This document shows positions 1-8,369 of a DNA stretch of 34,141 bases, piece by piece (positions within the stretch are counted from its first letter, which is position 1; each line of letters starts with the position of its first letter). The DNA comes from Oscillospiraceae bacterium (lineage in GTDB: Bacteria; Bacillota; Clostridia; Oscillospirales; CAG-272). Where the stretch lies: NCBI GenBank assembly GCA_015064025.1, contig SVSZ01000012.1, positions 1 to 34,141 of the forward strand. The letters are read 5' to 3'. Under the pieces are notes generated by a model. That model had not been told where the DNA came from. It worked only from the letters and a program-made list of their open reading frames with translations, and searched no databases. A program made the translations under genes and the position numbers.

Positions 1-90
1 CCTTCGTTTCCGCCGCCTTCGTTTCCGCCGCCTTCGTTTTCGCCGCCTTCGTTTCCGCCGCCTTCGTTTCCGCCGCCTTCGTTGCCGCCG
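1..90. repeat. 15-bp tandem repeat (ccttcgtttccgccg)n encoding a GGGNE linker
   Basis: About six near-perfect 15-bp units read directly; continues past the left edge. Confidence 0.9.
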
Positions 91-2084
91 CTACCGTCAC
101 CGCCTGTTACCTCGACCATGACCCAACCGATACCGTCAAGGTAAACCTCGACCCATGCGTGCGCCTCATTGGTTGTGACCTCCGTGATCTCTCCCACCTT
201 CGTCTCACCCTTATAGCCTATCGTAAATCTGGCAGGAATCCCCAGTGCGCGGTAAAGCATCGTTGCCGCACTTGAAAAATGACCGCAAATTCCTTCTTTG
301 TATTCACTCATAAAGGCGATGACCTGATTGGGGTGCTGATCCATAGCGCTGTCATAATCAAGATTGTAGGAATATTCATTTTGAACGAAGGAAGCGACCT
401 TTTCAATGATCTGAGGATCATTTGGATCAAAGCCCTCAGCATCGATCACCTCCTGCAAAAAGGCAAGCGTTACGCTGTCGATCTGCAAATATTGATCGTA
501 TACAAAGTCGGAGTATTCCGCCTCATATGCGGTGTATGCACTCGGAAGCTGCACGTTTGCATAGTTCTCACCAATGTAAAAGGTCTGCTCGTACGCCTCC
601 TCAACCATTCCGAGTAAGGAAACATCATTCATGGGAAATGCATAGGAATACTCCTGCGTCGGATAGTAAGCAAGCACAAAATTGCGTACATCCGTCGGCA
701 TAATTTTTAAATATCCCTTGTCCGCCCTGGAATTCATCAATGCCAGCATCGTAAGATAATTTGCAGGCAATTCCCCATCGATCAGCTTAGTATAGGGCTC
801 AGCATCCAAAAATGCTTGGTTTGAAGCACCGTTATAGTCTCCGAAGCTCTTTGCTCTCAGGTAAACGTCACCGGTATAGTCGGATTCAAGGAGGTAAACC
901 AGCGCAGGCTCCGTGGAATCACCGCCGCTACCGCTGATGTTTGCATTCATATCCAAAGCTCCGTTTCCCCCACCCGAGGATTGTGAGCCGTCACCAAACA
1001 TGGATCCTTCCAGGAGCATCACAGAAAAGTTCTCCGTGATATCATTTCCCTGCCAATCCAGAATCGTGACCCCGGTAACGGAGTTGTCCGCAGGATCTGT
1101 TATAGGAAGGACTCTAAGACCTTCGAATAGACTTTTCTCGTCCGCTGTCTGCCACGAAAGCTCTCCGTTCTCCGAAATAACCGCCATAGGCTGCTTCAGA
1201 ACCGTCAACGTTCCCGGAACGCAAACGATCGAATACTCCCCGGTGACGTCCACACCGGCTTCATCCAGAATCTGTACTGTAAGGGCATTGAGTGTATTGC
1301 CCACGTCCGTCTGCTCACCGCTGACCCAAACGTCTGCATAGTGCCCTTCCTTCAACGTCCCCGCAACAAGACCGTAAGTAGGAGCAGTCTGCGGAAGACC
1401 CGTGTAATAAAAGGCGCCTGAGGAAGAAGCAAAGACCAAGGTATTTCCAATGCCCGAGGACTCCACGACTGTCAAAAGTCCCGTTTGGGTAAAGATCGAA
1501 TAGTTCTTCGTCGTATCCTTTCCCTCGGAGTCGGTGATGATCACCTCCTCGACGTAGCTTGCCGTCTCACCCACCTCGGTGATACTCCCCCCCAACGTCA
1601 CGTCAAGATATTCTCCGTCCGCCAAAGAGGTCATCGACATCACGGAATACTCGGAGGGAGTCAGAGGAAGACCGTCGTATACCTTCTGTGCGCTTCCCGC
1701 AATGATCGTCAATTCCTGGGGCAAGACCTCCAGTGTTCCGGGGAAATATTCGATCTCATAATCCTCGGTCACCTCAACACCGTTGCTGTCGAAAACGTGC
1801 GCGAGAATATGATTTTCGCTGGTACCGACACCAAGCTGCGACCCACCGACGCTGACAGTAAGGGTGTGCCCATCGTTGACAGAGCCTTCAAGCAGCTCCC
1901 ACTCCGTGCCTCTGATCACCTCTCCCGTATAGGGCGCGGTAACGCTCTCAGACGAGATCACGAGCTTAGTCTTCGTTGCGCTGAATGTTCCTCCGGCAAT
2001 CAAGACCACAAGAAGCGCCGCAAGGAAAACCACTCCGATGATGATCGTTCCTATTAAGTTTATCAATCTCGATTTATTCAGCAT
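1..2084 (-). CDS. Exported transglutaminase-like protein with N-terminal signal anchor and MBG/Ig-like repeats (C-terminus truncated by window edge)
   Basis: Manual minus-strand translation from ATG at 2084: MLNKSRLINLIGTIIIGVVFLAALLVVLIAGG...; three repeats ending in GTLEVLP/GLLTVV/GTLTVL; transglutaminase core EGICGHFSSAATMLYRALGIPARFTIGYKG...NEAHAWVEVYLDGIGWVMVEVTGG; then (GGGNE)n. No stop before base 1, so absent from the ORF track. Confidence 0.85.
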   Translation of the reverse strand, partial: MLNKSRLINLIGTIIIGVVFLAALLVVLIAGGTFSATKTKLVISSESVTAPYTGEVIRGTEWELLEGSVNDGHTLTVSVGGSQLGVGTSENHILAHVFDSNGVEVTEDYEIEYFPGTLEVLPQELTIIAGSAQKVYDGLPLTPSEYSVMSMTSLADGEYLDVTLGGSITEVGETASYVEEVIITDSEGKDTTKNYSIFTQTGLLTVVESSGIGNTLVFASSSGAFYYTGLPQTAPTYGLVAGTLKEGHYADVWVSGEQTDVGNTLNALTVQILDEAGVDVTGEYSIVCVPGTLTVLKQPMAVISENGELSWQTADEKSLFEGLRVLPITDPADNSVTGVTILDWQGNDITENFSVMLLEGSMFGDGSQSSGGGNGALDMNANISGSGGDSTEPALVYLLESDYTGDVYLRAKSFGDYNGASNQAFLDAEPYTKLIDGELPANYLTMLALMNSRADKGYLKIMPTDVRNFVLAYYPTQEYSYAFPMNDVSLLGMVEEAYEQTFYIGENYANVQLPSAYTAYEAEYSDFVYDQYLQIDSVTLAFLQEVIDAEGFDPNDPQIIEKVASFVQNEYSYNLDYDSAMDQHPNQVIAFMSEYKEGICGHFSSAATMLYRALGIPARFTIGYKGETKVGEITEVTTNEAHAWVEVYLDGIGWVMVEVTGGDGSGGNEGGGNEGGGNEGGENEGGGNEGGGNE

Positions 2085-2124
2085 AATTCATACTTCTTTA
2101 CTTAATATTTTTCTATCGATCGCA

Positions 2125-3444
2125 TCAAGCGTTCCGCTCAAGTCTGCGAATATGCTCCTTACAAAGCGGCATGCCGTCAACTCCGAAAAGCTCCTCCAGA
2201 TAATTCACAAGACCCTCTGCGGAATTGCGCCAGTAGATCGGATTTTGCGTTTCCAGCTTACGGATAACCTTCTTCGCAAGAATATCGTCCAACGCATCCA
2301 GCTCGTCACCTCCGCAGCTCACGTACACGGGAACGTAGGTCCTTATCTGCTTCATGATTCGGTTTCCGAACGTCGTATGGAAATGCTCGATCAGATATTT
2401 GTCGAGAAGCTCAAGTCTTTGCTTATTTCGGTTGCTCACCGCATACTCCTTGAGCGCTGCCTCCACAAGCTTATCAAATTGCTCCTTAGAGATCCTTGTC
2501 TTTCCCGTCATGGGTGCCGAAAACCGCTCGCTCTTCGTATCCAGATTCAATACCATCGCACGGTCGTACACCTTATCCGAGATCGCAAAGGTCGAGTCGT
2601 CATTGTTTGCCGTTCCGATAAACCACATGTTGTTCGGTAGCTTCAACCGTCCATCCTTCAAAAGCACGGGATCGCTCTCCCATTTATCCGATACGACATC
2701 CAGATAGCGCTCCTCCGGATCGGGAAGCTCCAAAAGAGACAGAAATTCCGCAAAATAGTACTCCACTCTCGCGATGTTCATCTCGTCCAACACCGTGATA
2801 TAGATATCCTTGCTGTAATTTGCCTCGTACATCTTCTCCAAGAGAAGCGTCTCGTTGAAGCTCTTTGTAAATTCGTTGTAATATCCGACAAGGTCGGTGC
2901 GTTCCTTCCACATCGGCTGCACAGGGATGACCGTAGAACTGTTGTCCACAAAGGAGCCGAATGCGTGTGCCAAGGACGTTTTTCCCGTTCCCGACATACC
3001 CTGCAGGATCAGAATATGCGACACCGCCATTCCCGCCACAAAGCGTCTGATGTCCGAAATGTCATAATACAGCTTCAGTCTGCTTGCCATGTAGTTGCGA
3101 AAATCCTCGCAAAAACGCTCCAGCGTGATTCCCGTATCATATTTCTGATGCCCGTACGTTGCCCGCTTTTCGTCGATCTCGCTCAGCATGCAAAAGCGTG
3201 TTCTGTTTTCCTCTGCATCAGAGGAAGCATTCTCCTCACCGACGGTGGAGGAAGGTGCGACAACGCGGTACTCCGCGTTTTTGTCATTCGATTCCCGTCT
3301 CATAACCAGCATTGCCAAGATCGCAACGGCAGCGAGAATGAGGAAAATATACACAATGATCGCGCCCTTTGACGTTAAAAGCCCCTCGGCGGTCATTCCA
3401 TACGTCAAGCTCAAAGGATTTTCAAGCCATAAAAAGCGTAACAT
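2125..3444 (-). CDS. Membrane-anchored AAA+ ATPase, McrB/AAA_5-like
   Basis: N-terminal TM (GAIIVYIFLILAAVAILAMLVM); Walker A GMSGTGKTSL; Walker B ITVLDEMNIARVEYYFAEFLSLLE; sensor-1 MWFIGTANNDDSTFAISDKVYDRA. AAAGGAG RBS upstream of ATG. Confidence 0.88.
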   Translation of the reverse strand: MLRFLWLENPLSLTYGMTAEGLLTSKGAIIVYIFLILAAVAILAMLVMRRESNDKNAEYRVVAPSSTVGEENASSDAEENRTRFCMLSEIDEKRATYGHQKYDTGITLERFCEDFRNYMASRLKLYYDISDIRRFVAGMAVSHILILQGMSGTGKTSLAHAFGSFVDNSSTVIPVQPMWKERTDLVGYYNEFTKSFNETLLLEKMYEANYSKDIYITVLDEMNIARVEYYFAEFLSLLELPDPEERYLDVVSDKWESDPVLLKDGRLKLPNNMWFIGTANNDDSTFAISDKVYDRAMVLNLDTKSERFSAPMTGKTRISKEQFDKLVEAALKEYAVSNRNKQRLELLDKYLIEHFHTTFGNRIMKQIRTYVPVYVSCGGDELDALDDILAKKVIRKLETQNPIYWRNSAEGLVNYLEELFGVDGMPLCKEHIRRLERNA

Positions 3445-3458
3445 AAATCCCTGCTCCT

Positions 3459-6400
3459 TTAATTTTCGTTTGTACTGTCAACGTCAGCTGCTTCTTCCTC
3501 GGAAAGTATTTCCTCGGCAACTTCTTCCTCGGTAACTTCTTCCTCGGTAACTTCTTCCTCGGCAGGCATTTCCATGGCAGCCTCTTCAGAGGATTCTTCC
3601 TCGTTCGCTCTCTGCGCAAGCTCCCTTTGTGCCGCAGCACTCGCAACACTCTTTACGTACGCCAAGCAAGAGGGCATGCTGCTTTCTCCGAAGATCATAT
3701 CTATGCTCTCAACAACAGAAATTTCCTCATTCGTGCAGTCGTTCAGTGCCGCCAGAACAGAAGGCATCAAGAGCGCACACACCGACTCATCCAACGCCTC
3801 CTCAACATCCGCGCCACACGCAGCCAAGGTCATCATATGGCGCTCCATATTCAACCACAGCTTGTTACCGATCCGATAATCGGCATGCGCACGAACAAAT
3901 GCTTCCAGCTTATCGATCTTCTTCCATCTTTCCTCAGGCAATGCCACCGACTTTTCAAGCTGATCGGTCAGATAGCGAAGCTGGTAATAGGTAAAAAGCT
4001 CAACACTTGCATGCGACTCACTCGGCTCACACGCTTCATATTTCACACGCAAGCCTGCCGACAAGTCCAGAAGTGTACGGGGCAGCTCGACCGCAGTACG
4101 GTTTTCCTTCAGATTCAAAACGAACCAAACGTTACCAAGGATCGGATATTTCAAAACCGCATCCTCCGCATCACGCACCGAAAGAGTGATGCGCGCATTC
4201 GGGTTTTTAATATACGGAACAAAAATATTGAAGTACGTAGACAGCGTAGAAGGATCTACCGAATCCAACGCAATCAAGTGAATCTTATCCGGTGCCTCGT
4301 GCGCAACGTTCAGAGCGGAGGCGAGATTTCTCCTCACGGGAGCATGGCTCTCGTCGTAACCGAAGAAAGCAGAGAAATCCGAATCGTAGCTCTCATCTAC
4401 CGTATCGAAGCAGGTCTTGGTCTCAAGATACTCACCAAGCAAGAGCATCAGAGCACGGAACTCGACCGTTTCCATGGCATCCAAAACAATCAAACGGGAG
4501 GCGGCAAGGGAAGCGAAAATATTCTCAACGATCTTCTTTTCGATCTGATAGCCACGATCCTGTGCAAATATACGGAACTCACTTGCTGCCTGCGCAAACA
4601 GAAAATCATTCTTGACAAATCTAAGATATTCCTCATCCGGTCGCAAATTCTGTCTTTCCTGCGCCTCAAACAGCTCGTCATCGCTTTCAAAGGCTTCGTT
4701 GAAGAGGGCCTGCGTTGAAGCAAAGCGAATTTCCTCAGCGTTTGCAAAATGCGCATTGTTTATCTCCTCGACCCGTTTGCGCGCCTCGGCATGTGCCAAG
4801 CTTCTTTCCCTTCCCTGCATGATAAAGAACATCACGCCGGAGGCTGCCAAGATAGCTGCGATCCATGTCAAAAAATCCGCAGACAGCCCACTGGTCATAT
4901 TAAATACACCAACACTGATCGCAAGCGCAACAGCACCAATGCCAAACAATAAATTCTTAAAGCTCTTTTTCATAGGAACGTAATCTGCCTCCAATGTATA
5001 TTTACCATCGACGATATTCGATGACGTTTGAAGATAATCCGAAAGTCGTTCACCATCCGCGGCAAGTTCGCTTCCGCGGAAGAATTGCTCTGTTGAAAGT
5101 CGGATATCCGAAATTGAATGTCCTATTTCGATCTTATATATGCCGCGCTCGGTCACGTACCTTCCATTGGAATAAACCGTGGGAAGAGAGATTTTGACCG
5201 TTACCCTTTTTTTCTCACAGGGCTCCAAACGAAGCTTGAGAAAGCCGCACAGCTCCTTCTTGGGACGAAGGACACTTGAGCTTTTCATACCCGCGTATAC
5301 CTGCACGACCTCGTACACCTCACGTTCGGAAAGGTTCTGCACGGTAAAGCTAACGTCACGTTCCTCGACAGTACATGCCGAATATTCAACTTCTCCATAG
5401 GAAAGCCCGTGACCAAAGGGATAACCCACACGCATTTCCGCGGTATCATAATACCGATAGCCGATAAACGGTCCTGCCTTCATGTGCATCCGACGCTTAT
5501 AAAAGCGTTGCTTTTGAAAAGCACGCTCTGTTCCTGCGTATAGCGTATACGCAAGGCGACCCGAGGGATCCTCAGCTCCCGTCAAAACCTGAAGCAAAGC
5601 CTCGGCAGAATAGCGAAGCCCGAGGGGGGCTACGACGACCGCGGAGAAAAGGCGCGTAAATTCCACGTCAACCGAATGCCCGGAATCAATGATCGCAATC
5701 ACCTTTTTCCCATATCTTGAGAGTTGATCCGCTATGCAAAGCTGATTCGCCGGGAGCGTCAGCTTCTCGACACGGTGCAACGTGCGTTCCCGTTCCTCAC
5801 CGAAGCCGAGGAAAAGTAACACCGTGTCAGCCTTGGATGCTATTTCAAGCATCCCGTTCGCGGCTTCAGCGCCGTTATCCGTGGAAAAATCATAACCGCG
5901 TGCAAAGGAAACCTGAGAAGCTCCCCAGTCTGTCAACAATTGCTTGCACCGACAGATCAGCGAATTCTCACGCTCTCCGCCGTATGCAATATCGCCAATC
6001 AACGCCACGTGTCCGCCCGAGCGCATCGGCAAAGCGCCGTCCTTGTTTTTTAAAAGCACGATCGACCCAAGGGTCGCACGATACGCCGTGTTGATCCGCT
6101 CGGTATCCGACGTATCCTCAAGCGCTGAATGCTTCTGACAAGCAAAAGCAAGATCCAGCACGCGAATAAGCGCTTGCTCTACCGTTTCCGGCGAAATTGC
6201 GGTATAGGAATTCACAGCTGCATCCAGGTCGGTGGGGGTAAGATATCCCTCCTCGACCGATTTGTACATTTTTCTGTATTGCTTGAGTGCCGTATCCAAC
6301 GCAACGTACGAGCCGTGGAAGCAAAGCCCACCGTTTGCAAGACACGGAACTGTCATTTCATCACTCGCCCACTCACACACGAAGAGCTTTCCGTCGCGGA

Positions 6401-6980
6401 TCGCCTCCTGTTGGATCGACAGATTCGTACGCTCATAAGTCCCCCACAAGGTTCTTCCCGAGGAGATCACAGCCTCGGCGCGTCCCGCCTGCACTGAATC
6501 AATGTAAGGCTTGGTCACATATTCATGAATGACACGCGTATTTGGTTCGTCATCCAAAAAGGCAAGATCCGGATCGGTCAAATAACAACCGGAGGCTCCG
6601 CACACAACGCCGGACTCTGTCGCCGACATCTGGTGGCATGCGGAAAAAGAGCTTGCAAGGAAAGGATCCTCCGTGATCTCTTTCCGATAGGGCGACAGCT
6701 TGATCCGCGCACCCGGAACGATCGCAAAATTCACGCGTTCGCTCCGCATCGCGCTCAGCTTGTCCTTTGCCACATCCCGCCACAGCTCCGTATCCCATGC
6801 GTGGGAAAGCGCGGTAGCGTGAGGATAAAGCTCTCTCAAGTAATCCTTCATGCTTCCAACGGATATTTCGGGGATTCCCAATGCCCTGCAGGCAGGATTT
6901 GTCAGATAGTGAATATCGGTCAAAATATGTACCCGTTGCGCATCGGTTAGACTCGCAAGGATGGTTTCATATGTTTGCAT
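3459..6980 (-). CDS. GH3 beta-glucosidase-like domain + two TM helices + degenerate AAA-like domain + acidic Glu-rich tail
   Basis: GH3 landmarks: SIVLLKNKDGALPM, GPFIGYRYYDTAEMRVGYPFGHGLSY, FnIII-like domain after it; TM pair NLLFGIGAVALAISVGVF / FLTWIAAILAASGVMFFIM; C-terminal region aligns by eye with the neighbouring AAA protein. Start moved from 7013 to ATG at 6980 (MQTYETILASL) preceded by TGGAG. Confidence 0.85.
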   Translation of the reverse strand: MQTYETILASLTDAQRVHILTDIHYLTNPACRALGIPEISVGSMKDYLRELYPHATALSHAWDTELWRDVAKDKLSAMRSERVNFAIVPGARIKLSPYRKEITEDPFLASSFSACHQMSATESGVVCGASGCYLTDPDLAFLDDEPNTRVIHEYVTKPYIDSVQAGRAEAVISSGRTLWGTYERTNLSIQQEAIRDGKLFVCEWASDEMTVPCLANGGLCFHGSYVALDTALKQYRKMYKSVEEGYLTPTDLDAAVNSYTAISPETVEQALIRVLDLAFACQKHSALEDTSDTERINTAYRATLGSIVLLKNKDGALPMRSGGHVALIGDIAYGGERENSLICRCKQLLTDWGASQVSFARGYDFSTDNGAEAANGMLEIASKADTVLLFLGFGEERERTLHRVEKLTLPANQLCIADQLSRYGKKVIAIIDSGHSVDVEFTRLFSAVVVAPLGLRYSAEALLQVLTGAEDPSGRLAYTLYAGTERAFQKQRFYKRRMHMKAGPFIGYRYYDTAEMRVGYPFGHGLSYGEVEYSACTVEERDVSFTVQNLSEREVYEVVQVYAGMKSSSVLRPKKELCGFLKLRLEPCEKKRVTVKISLPTVYSNGRYVTERGIYKIEIGHSISDIRLSTEQFFRGSELAADGERLSDYLQTSSNIVDGKYTLEADYVPMKKSFKNLLFGIGAVALAISVGVFNMTSGLSADFLTWIAAILAASGVMFFIMQGRERSLAHAEARKRVEEINNAHFANAEEIRFASTQALFNEAFESDDELFEAQERQNLRPDEEYLRFVKNDFLFAQAASEFRIFAQDRGYQIEKKIVENIFASLAASRLIVLDAMETVEFRALMLLLGEYLETKTCFDTVDESYDSDFSAFFGYDESHAPVRRNLASALNVAHEAPDKIHLIALDSVDPSTLSTYFNIFVPYIKNPNARITLSVRDAEDAVLKYPILGNVWFVLNLKENRTAVELPRTLLDLSAGLRVKYEACEPSESHASVELFTYYQLRYLTDQLEKSVALPEERWKKIDKLEAFVRAHADYRIGNKLWLNMERHMMTLAACGADVEEALDESVCALLMPSVLAALNDCTNEEISVVESIDMIFGESSMPSCLAYVKSVASAAAQRELAQRANEEESSEEAAMEMPAEEEVTEEEVTEEEVAEEILSEEEAADVDSTNEN
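3517..3575. repeat. Short 15-bp imperfect tandem repeat encoding EEEVT units
   Basis: cttcttcctcggtaa repeated; encodes EEEVTEEEVTEEEVAEE. Confidence 0.7.
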
Positions 6981-7079
6981 AATACACTCCATTTGACGCT
7001 TCTCCCGCATCAAGCAAATTGAGATGTGCGAGAGCGTTTGATCCGCGCGTCAAAATCATTCTTAATAGATTCAAGTCGT

Positions 7080-7631
7080 TCAGCTCAAGTAAGGAAAGAA
7101 CAAATAGTAAAGGCTAACGCCAATTGAAGAAAGGAAAGCAAGCAATGCCAAAACTCCGTAAAGAGGACCAACTGAGGGACGGCAGGAACGAACTGACAAA
7201 GGCGTCCTGAAATACATCGATTGAGGTAAAACTCTCCGTCTTCTGGGACGATCGTAATATGCCTGTATTTTCCCACGCTTCACACGCCAAACGTAGCCCT
7301 CGGAACAGACTGTGCAACGCGCGATCTTAAAATCAACGCACTCCGGAGAAACAACGATCCCGGCAGGCATGGAAAAGTACTCACCCGGTTTGATCGCAAG
7401 ATTCATGTAGTACAGCTTGGTTTTCTTGATAACCTCTCCCTGCATGTTCAATTCGACCAAATCAAACTTCACGCGCTGTATCTCCCGCGGGGTCTCGTTA
7501 AGAAAGCGTTGAAGCAAGCACTTCTTGCCGTTCTCCTTGAGGAAAATATATTCACGAGCCATCAAAAAGCCTTCGGTCTGCTCATGCTTGTACTGCCCCT
7601 TGATCGCAGAGGCCAGATTATTTGTTTGCAT
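7080..7631 (-). CDS. Small protein with C-terminal TM anchor, unknown function
   Basis: 183-aa ORF; C-terminal TM GVLALLAFLSSIGVSLYYLFF; start lies next to the stop of the upstream gene (7633). Confidence 0.75.
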   Translation of the reverse strand: MQTNNLASAIKGQYKHEQTEGFLMAREYIFLKENGKKCLLQRFLNETPREIQRVKFDLVELNMQGEVIKKTKLYYMNLAIKPGEYFSMPAGIVVSPECVDFKIARCTVCSEGYVWRVKRGKIQAYYDRPRRRRVLPQSMYFRTPLSVRSCRPSVGPLYGVLALLAFLSSIGVSLYYLFFPYLS

Positions 7632-7632
7632 A

Positions 7633-8328
7633 TCAAATCACCCTTACCCCTTTTTTGTAATACGCACGGAGAACAATGGCAAAAACAGCACCTCCGATCA
7701 AAAGCGACGGCAAAACCAGATAAGACAACATAACCGAATTAAAGACCGTCTGTGCACCAAAGGCAGCGAAAATACCGTATATCGCAAAAGTCACGAGTAC
7801 TATCTCCGCAAGCGTCAAAAGGACGTTCAGAAGCAGATACAGCGCCACACGGTACCAGCGACAGTACAGTGGAAAGGAAGAATCAAATTCGACATCGTTC
7901 ACTGATATCAGATTCAGATGAACGTATGACGTATCCGAATGAAGCATCACCGGTGCGGTTTTTCCGATACTGCGCAGCTGCTCTGTTACCTCAATCGTAT
8001 CGATCACCCGATTGCGATTGTCAAACATTGCCACGTGATAGGAAAGATACCTGACGGCGCTATCCGTTTTGCAACAAATGTATTTGTATCCGCGATCGGT
8101 AAACAATGCATACTGCGAGATATACTTTCTCATGGAAGGGGCAGGCTCGTAGGTCACAGCTCTTCCCTCCTCATAGCGATACTTTTTCAATCCGCGGTCA
8201 TGAAGCTTGATTCCGCGATATTGAAGCTTCAATATCAAAGGAAAAACAGATTTCATTAAAAAAACGTAAAAAATGCTACCGATGACAAACAGTGCCACCA
8301 GAAAAATACATTGCAAAATGCTACTCAT
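7633..8328 (-). CDS. Small membrane protein with N-terminal TM, soluble domain and C-terminal TM pair, unknown function
   Basis: 231-aa ORF; TMs at both ends (CIFLVALFVIGSIFYVFLM; LLLNVLLTLAEIVLVTFAIYGIF; LPSLLIGGAVFAIVL); ATG preceded by AAGGAG. Confidence 0.75.
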   Translation of the reverse strand: MSSILQCIFLVALFVIGSIFYVFLMKSVFPLILKLQYRGIKLHDRGLKKYRYEEGRAVTYEPAPSMRKYISQYALFTDRGYKYICCKTDSAVRYLSYHVAMFDNRNRVIDTIEVTEQLRSIGKTAPVMLHSDTSYVHLNLISVNDVEFDSSFPLYCRWYRVALYLLLNVLLTLAEIVLVTFAIYGIFAAFGAQTVFNSVMLSYLVLPSLLIGGAVFAIVLRAYYKKGVRVI

Positions 8329-8369
8329 TTTTTTCTCCTTGGAGTTGAACGTTCACACAGCCATGGTAC

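Noticed and set aside
1-90. CRISPR-like array at the left edge
   Set aside because: Contiguous 15-bp units with no spacers that encode an in-frame GGGNE linker.
2125-3444. Type IV restriction (McrBC) system
   Set aside because: No McrC nuclease and no DNA-binding N-terminus; the protein has a TM anchor instead.
3627-4718. 363-aa plus ORF opposite the GH3-AAA fusion
   Set aside because: Antisense shadow ORF; minus-strand frame has coherent GH3 and AAA-like motifs.
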